The notes below the pieces were generated by a model, which was not told the origin of the DNA, made no database searches, and saw nothing but the letters and a program-made list of their open reading frames with translations. Shown piece after piece: positions 34,971 through 44,204 of a stretch of 64,000 bases of DNA (positions are counted from its first letter, which is position 1; each line of letters begins with the position of its first letter). The stretch is from CAYJLF01 sp964371055 (GTDB lineage Bacteria; Eisenbacteria; RBG-16-71-46; CAIMUX01). The stretch covers positions 62,001 through 126,000 of the forward strand of contig CAYJLF010000006.1 in the NCBI GenBank assembly GCA_964371055.1. The letters run 5' to 3'. Position numbers and translations under genes: made by a program.

Positions 34971-37900
34971 ATGGTGCATCTCACCCCGGCAGCAGGGGAC
35001 GAACCGGCCGCCGGCCCGAGCCCGGGGCCGGACCGGGCCGACGCGATCCGCGGCACCCTCCGGCTTCTGCGCTCGCTGGGCCGGGAGCAGCAGGCGCGGG
35101 AGCCCGACCGCGCCGCGGCCTGCTTTCGTCAGGCCGCCGACTTGGCGCGTGACCTCGACGATCCCGACGAAGAGATCGAGGCGCTCGTCTCCTGGGGAGC
35201 GCTGGAGAGCCGGCGCGGGCGTTTGAGCGAAGCGGAGCCGGCCCTCCTGCGCGCGCTCGACCTGTCTCGACGCGACCGGGAAGGAGCGCCTGCCCCCCTG
35301 CTCCTGGCCTCGGCGCTGAACGCGATCGGCTACCTGCGCATCCGCCAAGGACGCCTCGACGATGCGTTGCAGTTTCTCCGCGAGTCCCTGCCCCATACGA
35401 CGAGTACCGACCTGAGCGGCCGCGCGGGGCAGGCGCGGGCGGAGACACTCGAGTTCCTCGGCGCCGCCTACGCGCACCAAGGGGATCCGGGGGCGGCCCT
35501 CCGCCATCATGAGGAGGCACTGGAGCTGCGGCGCGCCGCCTCGGACCCGGCCGGAGCGGCACGCAATGAGAATCAGCTCGGCAACCTGCGCCACCGGCTG
35601 GGTCGTTACGCGGAGGCAGCGGAGTCCTACCGCCGAGCCCTGGAGGTCTTCCGCTCTCTGGACGACGCGCGCGTGACCGCCGCCATCGCCAACAATCTCG
35701 CCTCGACGCTGCTCCGTCTCGGGGAGACGGAGGAAGCACGGAACCTGTTCGAAGAGTGCCGCTCACACTTCGCCGCGCTCGGGGAGACGGCGCGCGTCGC
35801 CGATGTCCTCTCCAACCTCGGTCTCCTGGCGCAGGGCCAGGGTCGGGTCGAAGAGGCAGAGGGGCACTACCTCGAGAGCCTGCGGCTGCGTCGAGAGTCG
35901 GAAGATCTCCTGGGAGAATCCCACTCGTTGACCAATCTCGCCCACCTCTCTCTCCTCCGGGACCGGTTGGATGAGGCCGTGGCCCGGGCCGGAGAGAGTG
36001 TCGCCCTGCTGCGCCGCTGCGGCAGCGAGGAAACGCTCTCCTCGCCGCTCGTCTGCCGGGGCATCGCGCTCCTCGAACTCGGCCGGCCGACCGAGGCCGA
36101 GGAGGCCTTGCGCGAGGCGCGGGACGCGGTGCGGCGAACCGGCGCGTCCGATCAACGGGCCGAGTGCCTTCTCCTCGAAGCGAGGTTGCGGACCGCTTCG
36201 GGACGGCGAGATGAGGCTGCGGCCGCCGCGGCCGAGGGGCTGATGCTCGCGGAGGAGACCGGCGATCCGGAGTTGATCGCGGCGGCCCATCGGTATGCCG
36301 CCGCCGCTCTGCTCGACCTGGGCGAGCTGGAGCAGGCGAAGGAACGGCTGGCGCGCGCGGGGCGGTTGCTGCGGGGATGGGAGTCGTCCTTCGAGCGGGC
36401 CTGTGTCTACCTCGAAGAGGGACGGCTGCATCTTCGCACCGGCGCCGACGACGCGGCGGCGGAACGACTCCGGCGCGCCGAGGCCGTCTTCCTGCGGATC
36501 GGCAACCAGCGTTGGCGCCTTCGCGCTCTCCTGCTCCTGGCCGAAGCGTTGCGGGGATCACCGCGGGCCGCGGAAGTCCGCGGCGAAGCCGAAGAACTGG
36601 CGCGGATGAACGGCCTCGGATCGCTCCTCTCGCCCGCCGGGGAGACTCCGGTGCGACCCGGCTTGGCCGAACCTGGCGACGGAGAACCGGCCGGTGTGAC
36701 CGCCGCCGTCGGCCGGATGCTCGACGCCCTGGCCGCGCTTGGCAGAGATCTGGAGGAGTGTGTCCGTACGTCCGAGGCCGATCCGGCCCTCCTCGGCGGC
36801 GCGATCAGCCGCTTTCTGTCGTGCCTGCCCGGCGCGGCCGGCGTCGAAGTGCTCCTGCGAGGCGCGACGACGACGACCGGAGGCGTTTCCCCCTCTGCCG
36901 CGGAGAACACCGCGCTGCTGGAACGCCCCGTGTCGGCCGGAGGCCAGCCGTTGGGAATCGTGCGGTGGCGCGGGCCTTCCGAGACGCTCTCCCCAACGCT
37001 CTCCACGTTGGTCGAGGCGGGACTGCACGAGGCCGCGCTCTCCTGGGCGCTGCTGCGGGATCGCAAGGGAAACCGGCCGGCCGAAGGGAGCTTCGACCTG
37101 GCCTCGGACCGCTTCGAACTCCTGGTGGGGACGTCTCGCCCGATGCGCGCTCTCTATGACCTGCTGTCCCAGGCCGCCCCCACCGATTCGACCGTGTTGA
37201 TCCTGGGAGAGAGCGGCACCGGCAAGGAGCTGGTGGCGAGATCGCTCCATCATCTCAGCCTGCGCCGGGATCACCCCTTCGTCCCCATCAACTGCCCCTC
37301 CATTCCGCGCGATCTGCTGGAGAGCGAGCTCTTCGGCCACGAACGGGGCGCCTTTACCGGCGCGACCGAGTCACGCCCGGGGAAGATCGAGCTGGCGGAT
37401 CGCGGCACACTCTTCCTCGACGAGGTGGGAGACCTGCCCTTCTCGGTTCAGGCCAAACTCCTGCGATTCCTCCAGGAGCGCGAGTTCGAGCGCGTCGGCG
37501 GGCGGCGCAGCATCCGCGTCGACGTTCGCCTGGTGGCCGCGACCAGCCGCGACCTGGAGGCCGCGCTCTCCCGCGGGGAGTTCCGCGAAGATCTCTACTA
37601 TCGCCTCCACGTCGTGCCGGTCCGGGTCCCGCCGCTGCGCGATCGTCCCGAGGACGTACCGATGCTGGCCGGCCACTTCCTGGCGTCCTTGGCTCGACCG
37701 GGTCAACCGGCGCGACGCCTGACGGCCGGGGCGCTCGATCGACTGTTGGCCCATGACTGGCCGGGCAACGTGCGCGAGCTCCGCAACACCATCGAGTATC
37801 TCCTGACGGTGGGAGGGGCGGAGCTCCTCGAGGAGCGGCATCTCCCTCCGGGATTCCTGAGCGCCCCGCCGGCCGGTTCGGCGGCAACGCGCACACCCAA

Positions 37901-38159
37901 CCCGACGGGAATGCCGGGCGCCTCCGCGCCATCCGTCCAGCCGGGCGAGACGCTGGAGTCGCGCTTGATGCAGGTCGAGGCGTCGCTGTTACGCGCGGCG
38001 CTGGAGGAAGTGAGCTGGAACCAGTCCGCCGCCGCGCGTCGTCTGGGCATCACCGAAAGCAGGATGCGCCAGCGGATGCGCCGGTACGGTCTGCGGCGCC
38101 CGACCGACGGGACTCCGCGAGATCAGGAGACCAACGTGACCCGAAGGAGGAAACCATGA
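34971..38159 (+). CDS. TPR-containing sigma-54-dependent transcription activator
   Basis: A 1062-residue regulator; the ATG follows AGGAGG. Residues 25-560 carry about a dozen TPR units (for example FLGAAYAHQGDPGAALRHHEEALEL, NQLGNLRHRLGRYAEAAESYRRALEV; split by their AxxxxxG-Y patterns). Residues 580-705 are a weak GAF-like segment. Residues 725-955 are the AAA+ domain with Walker A GESGTGKE (746-753), an intact GAFTGA loop (793-798), Walker B GTLFLDEVGDL and the arginine-rich sensor region. The C terminus is a Fis-type helix-turn-helix (NQSAAARRLGITESRMRQRM). It has no receiver domain, so the TPRs probably sense by protein or ligand binding. It overlaps the lamin-tail gene by 4 bases. Confidence 0.92.
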   Translation: MVHLTPAAGDEPAAGPSPGPDRADAIRGTLRLLRSLGREQQAREPDRAAACFRQAADLARDLDDPDEEIEALVSWGALESRRGRLSEAEPALLRALDLSRRDREGAPAPLLLASALNAIGYLRIRQGRLDDALQFLRESLPHTTSTDLSGRAGQARAETLEFLGAAYAHQGDPGAALRHHEEALELRRAASDPAGAARNENQLGNLRHRLGRYAEAAESYRRALEVFRSLDDARVTAAIANNLASTLLRLGETEEARNLFEECRSHFAALGETARVADVLSNLGLLAQGQGRVEEAEGHYLESLRLRRESEDLLGESHSLTNLAHLSLLRDRLDEAVARAGESVALLRRCGSEETLSSPLVCRGIALLELGRPTEAEEALREARDAVRRTGASDQRAECLLLEARLRTASGRRDEAAAAAAEGLMLAEETGDPELIAAAHRYAAAALLDLGELEQAKERLARAGRLLRGWESSFERACVYLEEGRLHLRTGADDAAAERLRRAEAVFLRIGNQRWRLRALLLLAEALRGSPRAAEVRGEAEELARMNGLGSLLSPAGETPVRPGLAEPGDGEPAGVTAAVGRMLDALAALGRDLEECVRTSEADPALLGGAISRFLSCLPGAAGVEVLLRGATTTTGGVSPSAAENTALLERPVSAGGQPLGIVRWRGPSETLSPTLSTLVEAGLHEAALSWALLRDRKGNRPAEGSFDLASDRFELLVGTSRPMRALYDLLSQAAPTDSTVLILGESGTGKELVARSLHHLSLRRDHPFVPINCPSIPRDLLESELFGHERGAFTGATESRPGKIELADRGTLFLDEVGDLPFSVQAKLLRFLQEREFERVGGRRSIRVDVRLVAATSRDLEAALSRGEFREDLYYRLHVVPVRVPPLRDRPEDVPMLAGHFLASLARPGQPARRLTAGALDRLLAHDWPGNVRELRNTIEYLLTVGGAELLEERHLPPGFLSAPPAGSAATRTPNPTGMPGASAPSVQPGETLESRLMQVEASLLRAALEEVSWNQSAAARRLGITESRMRQRMRRYGLRRPTDGTPRDQETNVTRRRKP

Positions 38160-39202
38160 GCGTCCGATCCGTTTCCCGCGGGAGCCCTCCGCGCCTCGCC
38201 GGCCGGGCTCTCTTCATCGCCACGACCGCCGCCTTTGCCGCGATCTTCGCCGCGTTCTCCACTCCGGCCAGCGCGTTGGTCTATCTGAACGAGATGACCG
38301 TTCGCCCGCTCGGCGCCTCGGACCTGGTGGAACTGTGCAACACCGGTCCGGACTCGGCCGACGTCGGCGGCTGGGAGATCCGGGGAGACAAGGGAACCTA
38401 TGCGATTCCCGCGCCGACCACCATTCCGCCCGGCGGCTATGTCGTCATCGACGTCGGCGACATCCTGCGGGAGAGGGGCGGGGTCACCTCGTTGATCGAC
38501 GTGGTCAAGGATGCGGGCAGACTCCTACCGGTGGGGCGGGACTCGGTGCACTACGGCGACTCCGGCAGCGCGCCCCTTCCGCCGGCGGGGATGTCCTTGG
38601 CCCGCGCGCCGGACGCTTCTGCAGGTATTCCCCCCGCGCCCGATCCGGCGCTGGACGGGCTGGTCTGGACCATCGACCCGACGCCGACCTTCGAGGCCGT
38701 CAACGACGCCCCCGCGCCGCAGATGGGATCCGGCGCGCGGTTGAACGAGTTGGATCTCGGCGAGCCGGGAGGCGAGGACCCGTTCGAGATCTTCAATCCG
38801 GGCCCGGCGGGCGTGAACCTGGGCAACTGGACCCTGATCAACGGCGACGGCATCGTCTTCCTCGCCGGAATGGTTCCGCCCGGCGGCTTCCACGTCCTCA
38901 CGACTCCTCCGTTCTTCGATCTCGAACAGGAAGGCCTGCTCTATCTCTTCCGTCCGGATGGGGTCCGGGTCGACCAACTGGGATTCCACGACGCGCCGCC
39001 GTCCGAGCCGGGGCTCTGCCTCTCCCGTTGTCCCGACGGTTCTCCTCCCTTTTTGGGCTACTCATATGCGACGTCGGGGGGCGATTCCGAGTTCCTGCCG
39101 CTCCCCTGCACCCTTGGAGAATCGAACTGCTCCGCCTCTCCGGTCGAGCCGCGGCCCGAGGACGCGGGATCGTGGGGACGGCTGAAGCATCGCTTCCGGT
39201 AA
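38156..39202 (+). CDS. Secreted protein with two lamin-tail (LTD) domains and an SWGRLKHRFR tail
   Basis: A 348-residue exported protein whose ATG overlaps the activator stop (ATGA). A basic leader and signal peptide occupy 1-40. Two LTD-type domains are seen: residues 40-150 (LVYLNEMTV, DLVELCNTGPDSADVGGWEI, TTIPPGGYVVIDV) and residues 190-310 (ARLNELDLGEPGGEDPFEIFNPGPAGVNLGNW, given here as a family-typical ELxNxG pattern; PPGGFHVLTT). Such domains occur in bacterial surface and nuclease-linked proteins. The protein ends in GSWGRLKHRFR, which resembles ESTWGWLKSLYR at the end of the lipoprotein at 42493, so this may be a sorting signal. Being coupled to its likely regulator is unusual. Confidence 0.8.
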   Translation: MSVRSVSRGSPPRLAGRALFIATTAAFAAIFAAFSTPASALVYLNEMTVRPLGASDLVELCNTGPDSADVGGWEIRGDKGTYAIPAPTTIPPGGYVVIDVGDILRERGGVTSLIDVVKDAGRLLPVGRDSVHYGDSGSAPLPPAGMSLARAPDASAGIPPAPDPALDGLVWTIDPTPTFEAVNDAPAPQMGSGARLNELDLGEPGGEDPFEIFNPGPAGVNLGNWTLINGDGIVFLAGMVPPGGFHVLTTPPFFDLEQEGLLYLFRPDGVRVDQLGFHDAPPSEPGLCLSRCPDGSPPFLGYSYATSGGDSEFLPLPCTLGESNCSASPVEPRPEDAGSWGRLKHRFR

Positions 39203-39584
39203 CAACGATCGGACGGGGATGCGCCGCGGCGCCGGACCCGACGCCGATCGCTGATCGCCGTCCGCCCGCAACATTTGACGAAGCGACAACCCTTGGAGTC
39301 GCAGCGAGTTGGTCGATCTCGTCGAAATCGACGAGACTGTGGGGCCCTGAGTGGGGGCGCGCCCGGAGTTCCGAGGCGTCCACGCTCTTCCTCCGGCCGG
39401 ATCCTCCGGCACCGTAAGAACCGCCCGCCGCTTGGGTTGTACGGTCGCCGCTCCGGCCCGGAGGCATCGACATCGATTCCGCAGAGTTGGCGTCGCGCGG
39501 CACGACTCTTGGTCTCCTCCTCTCAGATCGCGCCGTGACTGGACTCGACCGGTTCCGGCCCTTACCGCCGAGGAGGATGAAGAG
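39203..39584. other. Intergenic region
   Basis: 382 bp without a supported gene. An imperfect inverted repeat (CGGACGG at about 39211 and CCGTCCG at about 39260) may be a terminator for the LTD gene. The GAGGAGG ribosome-binding site of the next gene is at the end. Confidence 0.35.
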
Positions 39585-42083
39585 ATGACCACTCCACTGG
39601 AAACCATTCTTCGATCGTTCGTCCGTTCCGTCGTTCTGTTCACCGTGCTCGCCCTCTTTGCCGCCGCCGTTCCGGTCGAAGCGCATGCGGCCGCTGGATC
39701 TTCGTCTCCGGGTGCGGAGGCAGCCGCCGGAGACTCCGCCGCCGCCCGCGAGAAGTCCGGCTTGGAACAGGTCTACGAGATCGGCAAGGCGTGGTACGAG
39801 CACTATGAGGCGTTCGAGCAGGCACGCAACGACGTCAGCCTGACCGCCCCGCATCGCCTGGAGATCACACCCGAGCTGTTGAAAGTGACAGAGAACGCCA
39901 GCAACCGACTCCCCGGCATCGAGGTCAAGGCGGGAGTCGCCTGGGTCCCGTACAAGGGACAGACAACCACCGTCCGCTGGGAGTTTGAGGCCGGCAACGG
40001 CAAGGGAGGGAGCGGATCGATCTCCCGAACCGGGGCGCCGACCAAGGACGAGTGGGACGATTGGTACGACGAGGATGACGACGGAGCCTGGCCGCACGCC
40101 GGGAAGTTCTCGAACGACCGCATCAAGTTCACGTTCGACGCCGTCGCCCCGGGAGAGGCGTTCAACGAGGGAATCAACACGGTCAAGGTGAAGATCTCGG
40201 GCCAGACCCGGGTGGAGGTCAACTGGTGGAATCCTCTCAATTGGGTCGGCCCGCCCTGCGAGGACAAAGACTTCGAAGAGGTCGTCAGCCAGGAACGCGA
40301 TGTCACGGTGGAAGTGCCGTATGCCGTCCGGAAGGACCCCAACCTGGACCGCGTGACGCAGAACCACCAGGCCAACCTGACGGTGCAGCTCTGGGACAAG
40401 AACCTCGCCCGGCAGTCGCTCCAGGGGAACATCCAGAACTACTACGATCCGAAGGTGCGCGTGCTGTGCGACAACGGCACGGTACCGCCCGATAACGGCA
40501 CCAGCGACAACGAGAAGATGGTCTGCTCCGACACCAGAATCCACGTCGGCGCCCATCCTCCGGACGTCGTGCACGTGACGCCCGACTTCGACCCCATCAG
40601 CATCACGGTCAAGCATGAGGTCTGGGACCTGCCCGAGAACCGGAACCGGGTCTACGCGCGCCCGCTCTCGCTGCGCCCGACACAGCTCTTCTGCGTCCAA
40701 CCGGGCGAGCCGGACTCCGTGCCGGGCACGCCGGAAGAGCCGCCCACGGGCTCGATCCCCGAGCGGTCGTCCATGCCGCGCCGTAACGCCGTCACCCCTC
40801 CGCCCCGAATCAACGATCCGGACTATGGGATGATCGACGGATTCGACGACGCGATTCTCTGGGAGATCCTCTCCCTCGAGGCGGGCGCCGAACCGGAGAG
40901 CCTCTGGATTCACGGCCGGCGACCCGAGTTCCGCCTCCCGTCCGGGCTCCTCTCCGGAGACGTGGTGGAGTTTCGCTACACCGTGCGCGACGTCTTCGGA
41001 CGCCACTTCGCCTGCAGTCAGACTCTGACCGTGCCGCCGGAGGATGATCTCGCGGCGCCCGCAGACGTGTTTGCCTTCCCGCCGCTGCTGGAGCTGACCG
41101 AGCGAGAGATGACCCCGGAGACCCAGCACCGGGTCGAGATCAGGACGCTCGACCTGGCGGGCCTCTCCGTGGGGGTGACGAGGCCCGCCCCCGGTGTGCA
41201 CGTCGTCAATCTCCTCGACGGACAGACGCAGATCACCGACGCGCGCGGCAGGGCCCAGTTCATGATCCAGCACGGGATGCCGGCCCACTTCCTCCTCCAG
41301 GATCCGCAGGGACGTTACCTGCCCCAGGAGATGCCCCCCACGCCCCCGATCCTGAAGGATCTCGACACATACCTGCTGCCGGACGGACTGAGCCTGCAGG
41401 ACGATCGGCTCTACTTCTGGCTGAACCCGGCTTTCGCGCAGGGACGTCTGGCGCCCGCGGCAGGACAGATTCGCTTCCGCCCCGACGGTCCGGATACGCG
41501 CATCGGCGCGGTGAGTGACCTCGATCCGCAGCAGGTGCTCTCCGCCGAGTGGCGGACGGTCGACGAGCACCCGCTCGCTCCGGCCCGGATCACCCACTGG
41601 GGTGTCAGCGACCGGCGCGGGTTGGGATACGTGCCGGCGCGGTTCACGCTGGAGGCAGCCGAGGTTCCGCCGGAGGTTCTCGAGCAGATCGCGGCCGAGG
41701 GCATGATCCGCCTCCGGGTCGGTACGATGGACGGATTCGTGCACGAGGTCGACCTCCCGGTCGTGGCGGACGACCAGACGGCCTCGACCGGCGCCGCTCC
41801 GCCGCCGGAGTTCGTCCTGCTCTCCCCGCTCCCCAACCCGGCGGCAGGCGAAGCCACCATCGCCTTCGAACTCGACCGTCCCGCCGCAGTGCGGGTCGGC
41901 ATCTACGACGTCGTGGGACGCCGCATCGCCCTGCTGACGGATGGTTGGAGGGCGGCAGGCCGGCACTCGCAGGTGTGGAACGGTCGGGCCAGCGAGGGAT
42001 CGCGCGTTCCGAACGGCATCTACTTCGTCCGCCTCGAATCGGACGGCCAACGAGCCGTCCAGCGCCTCACGATCCTCCGATGA
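39585..42083 (+). CDS. Large secreted protein with FlgD-Ig/type IX-like tag
   Basis: An 832-residue protein. The ATG at 39585 follows GAGGAGG at about 9 bases; the frame is open upstream but lacks signals. Residues 1-36 are a signal peptide. Residues 40-480 are unrecognised, acidic and contain a few cysteines and an extended Asp/Glu/Trp segment (DEWDDWYDEDDDGAW). The following region looks like several beta-sandwich modules (VVEFRYTVRDVFGR, RVEIRTLDLAGLSVGV). The last 85 residues are the tag: LLSPLPNPAAGEATIAFEL, GIYDVVGRRIALL, GRHSQVWNGR, VPNGIYFVRL. It is probably surface-attached or secreted. No enzyme motif was found. Confidence 0.78.
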   Translation: MTTPLETILRSFVRSVVLFTVLALFAAAVPVEAHAAAGSSSPGAEAAAGDSAAAREKSGLEQVYEIGKAWYEHYEAFEQARNDVSLTAPHRLEITPELLKVTENASNRLPGIEVKAGVAWVPYKGQTTTVRWEFEAGNGKGGSGSISRTGAPTKDEWDDWYDEDDDGAWPHAGKFSNDRIKFTFDAVAPGEAFNEGINTVKVKISGQTRVEVNWWNPLNWVGPPCEDKDFEEVVSQERDVTVEVPYAVRKDPNLDRVTQNHQANLTVQLWDKNLARQSLQGNIQNYYDPKVRVLCDNGTVPPDNGTSDNEKMVCSDTRIHVGAHPPDVVHVTPDFDPISITVKHEVWDLPENRNRVYARPLSLRPTQLFCVQPGEPDSVPGTPEEPPTGSIPERSSMPRRNAVTPPPRINDPDYGMIDGFDDAILWEILSLEAGAEPESLWIHGRRPEFRLPSGLLSGDVVEFRYTVRDVFGRHFACSQTLTVPPEDDLAAPADVFAFPPLLELTEREMTPETQHRVEIRTLDLAGLSVGVTRPAPGVHVVNLLDGQTQITDARGRAQFMIQHGMPAHFLLQDPQGRYLPQEMPPTPPILKDLDTYLLPDGLSLQDDRLYFWLNPAFAQGRLAPAAGQIRFRPDGPDTRIGAVSDLDPQQVLSAEWRTVDEHPLAPARITHWGVSDRRGLGYVPARFTLEAAEVPPEVLEQIAAEGMIRLRVGTMDGFVHEVDLPVVADDQTASTGAAPPPEFVLLSPLPNPAAGEATIAFELDRPAAVRVGIYDVVGRRIALLTDGWRAAGRHSQVWNGRASEGSRVPNGIYFVRLESDGQRAVQRLTILR

Positions 42084-42492
42084 AGACGACAGATCCTTAG
42101 CTACCGGTCTGCGGCGGCCGCCTCCCACCGTTGGGGGGCGGCCGCTTTGTCGATGGGCATCCTCGCCGATCGAGTCCCCGAGTTCCTGGTTATACAGTCA
42201 GCGGTCCCACGCCAGGGAGCGATTGTCGCATGCTCGCTGTTCGTGACGAGTTTCCAACCGTCTATGTATGAACAGCTTCGGTGTTTTCGTCGTTTCTGAC
42301 GAGCGCGCGTTCGGGAAGTCGCCTCCCGAGGCCGTCACCACCGTGAACTCGATCCGCCTCCCATCTCACGTTCCCCGTTCACGTTGTGATCTCGACCGCG
42401 CACCCCAGCGCGTGTGGCACGCCTCTGGATACGTAGATCCCGAACAGCCGCGGGACCAACTCCGGTTCGCGGCGCAAGAAGGGGAGGATGGT
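42084..42492. other. Intergenic region with terminator
   Basis: 409 bp between the large tagged gene and the lipoprotein gene. The first 65 bases hold the terminator listed separately. The rest has no supported gene or clear promoter; the GGGGAGG ribosome-binding site is at 42481-42487. Confidence 0.4.
42114..42149 (+). terminator. Intrinsic terminator
   Basis: A 13-bp stem (42114-42126 with 42133-42145) containing one G-U pair, a 6-base loop, then TTTGT. It begins 31 bp after the tagged-protein stop and is the best-formed terminator in the window. Confidence 0.8.
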
Positions 42493-43203
42493 ATGAAGAA
42501 GCTCGCGTATGCATTCGTTTCCTGGCTCTTGATCCTCGCGGCCGCCACACCGTTCTGGGGATGCGGACAAGTGATCTCGGTCACGCTGACTCGTGGCGCC
42601 GGCGTATCGGTGGAAGGCAAGCTCGAGCTCAACGGAGCGAAGCGGACCTTCCAGGGCGTCGCCGACGCCAACGGCAACATCTCCTGGGACATCGAGGGCT
42701 GTTCCGGCAGCGCCCAGGTCATGCCCGGTTCGACCGTGCTCGTCTCGTGCAACGATCCGCTCCTGATGGAGTGGCCGACCTGCTGGACGCTGACGGGGGC
42801 CACGTGGAGCGCTCCCGACCTGGGCCTGTCGGGCTCGATCATCGTCGAGCCGGCGTCGGCCTTCTATCTCGACCCGATGTACGGATCGATCGTGACCGAT
42901 CCGGGCTACTCTGCCTGGGTCCTCAACATGGATGTCCTCGACATCGGTCCGACGCGGCTGCTGATCGACCTCATCTGGGACACCGCCGGCTGCCCGGTCG
43001 ACGGAGTCTGCGTGAAGGGCCTCGATGTCGCGATCGTCGACCCGATCCTGCCGCCCGGACAGCCCCGGCAGATCGTCCCCACGGAAGGCCTGGGGGTCGA
43101 CTTCACCGTCTTCTCCGCCCCGGATATGCACGTGCTTTGCGTCGACGGCGGAACGCCGACCCTGGAATCGACCTGGGGCTGGTTGAAGTCTCTCTACCGG
43201 TAA
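42493..43203 (+). CDS. Putative lipoprotein with a TWGWLKSLYR tail
   Basis: A 236-residue exported protein; ATG after GGGGAGG. The signal ends in TPFWGC (C24), an acceptable lipobox. The N-terminal 70 residues look like a small beta sandwich (SVTLTRGAGVSVEGKLEL, in parts), with several cysteines in the mature part (C74, C90, C97 region, CPVDGVC). No family recognised. It ends in LESTWGWLKSLYR, matching the tail of the LTD protein at 38156. If the tail is a sorting signal, the lipobox may instead be incidental. Lgt, the enzyme that lipidates such proteins, is encoded 69 bp downstream. Confidence 0.68.
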   Translation: MKKLAYAFVSWLLILAAATPFWGCGQVISVTLTRGAGVSVEGKLELNGAKRTFQGVADANGNISWDIEGCSGSAQVMPGSTVLVSCNDPLLMEWPTCWTLTGATWSAPDLGLSGSIIVEPASAFYLDPMYGSIVTDPGYSAWVLNMDVLDIGPTRLLIDLIWDTAGCPVDGVCVKGLDVAIVDPILPPGQPRQIVPTEGLGVDFTVFSAPDMHVLCVDGGTPTLESTWGWLKSLYR

Positions 43204-43217
43204 AGACACCACTCCCC

Positions 43218-43250
43218 GAGCCGGGCTCGCGCGGAATGCGGGCCCGGCTC
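43218..43250 (+). terminator. Intercistronic hairpin before lgt
   Basis: A perfect 9-bp stem (GAGCCGGGC at 43218-43226, GCCCGGCTC at 43242-43250) with a 15-base loop, between the lipoprotein stop and the lgt ribosome-binding site at 43259. It may terminate or reduce read-through into lgt. Confidence 0.5.
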
Positions 43251-43271
43251 CTTCGCATGGAGGACCTGATC

Positions 43272-44132
43272 ATGGATCTGGCGATTCAGCCCTACGGATG
43301 GATGCAACTCCTGGCGATCGCGTCGTTCCTCGCGCTGACGGAACGCCGGATGCGGGCCCGCGGAACCTCGATCCTGGCACGGCCATGGTGGATCGCGGCC
43401 GGGGTCCTGGCCGCGGGAATCGGCGGAAGGGTGCACTTCGCGATCGAGGAGATCATGAACGGCATGGCGCCCGGAGGCACGGTGCTCGATCTCCTCAACC
43501 CACGTCAATCCGGCTCCACCTTCTTCGGCGCGATGGCGGGGGTGGGAATCCTGCTCGCGGTTGCCCGCCGTTCGCTTCCGGGTCGCTCCGCCGTCCTCCT
43601 GCTGGACGACGCAGTGCCCGGCCTGGCGACCGCGATCTTCATCGGCCGCCTCGGCTGCCTGTGGCAGGGATGCTGCCTCGGAATCGAGAGCGGGGCTCCC
43701 TGGGCGCTGCCGGCCCGCCTCGACTTCCTCGGTGACGGGATCCGCTACCAACCGCTCGCGCTCTACCTCGGGCTGTGCGCGCTCGCCGGCGCACTGCTCG
43801 CCCGGACCGTCCGATCCCATCTCGAGCCGACCTGCGGACCGGACGGTCGATCGCCGCGCGGATCCGGGACGGAGCCGGGCGCCACGCATCGAGGGGGCAT
43901 CGAGATCCTCGTCTTCGCCGCGTTCTTCTGCGCGGGCCGCGCGGTCCTGGAGTCTCTGCGACTCCAGACCGATCCCGGCGCCATCAGGTGGGCGCAGCTG
44001 GAATCGATGGTGATCGCCGTCCTCGCGCTGACCGTTCTTGCCTCGGGCCGCAGGTTCCAGGGGCGAGCACGGACCGGAGTGCACGAGCCTCCCGCGACGC
44101 TGCAACGCACGGCACGCCCGCGCACACCTTGA
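43272..44132 (+). CDS. lgt: Prolipoprotein diacylglyceryl transferase family protein
   Basis: A 286-residue membrane protein. The ATG at 43272 lies 8 bases after GGAGG; an upstream ATG at 43258 is the start of that same GGAGG and is less likely. Seven or so membrane helices are visible. The family motif GRLGCLWQGCCLG (residues about 130-142) corresponds to the GRxxNFxNGE region of Lgt, in the GCxxxGCCxG variant found in actinobacterial and FCB proteins. Lgt moves a diacylglyceryl group from phosphatidylglycerol to the lipobox cysteine on the outer face of the inner membrane. At least four lipoprotein genes are in this window. It could be a second, specialised copy; only a full genome can tell. 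Confidence 0.8.
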   Translation: MDLAIQPYGWMQLLAIASFLALTERRMRARGTSILARPWWIAAGVLAAGIGGRVHFAIEEIMNGMAPGGTVLDLLNPRQSGSTFFGAMAGVGILLAVARRSLPGRSAVLLLDDAVPGLATAIFIGRLGCLWQGCCLGIESGAPWALPARLDFLGDGIRYQPLALYLGLCALAGALLARTVRSHLEPTCGPDGRSPRGSGTEPGATHRGGIEILVFAAFFCAGRAVLESLRLQTDPGAIRWAQLESMVIAVLALTVLASGRRFQGRARTGVHEPPATLQRTARPRTP

Positions 44133-44204
44133 ACGATCGAAGCCCGCAGGGTATCCTTGTAGATGGTCTTCGTGTCCCTTCCCCGCACCAGGAGGCCCCT
44201 CGCC

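Noticed and set aside
34981..36561. A 526-codon minus-strand frame opposite the TPR part of the sigma-54 activator
   Set aside because: Arg/Pro-rich shadow of a well-supported gene.
38898..42128. A 1076-codon minus-strand frame across the LTD and large tagged genes
   Set aside because: It is antisense to two proteins with signal peptides and a tag, and its own composition is Arg/Gly/Asp-rich with no recognisable domain.
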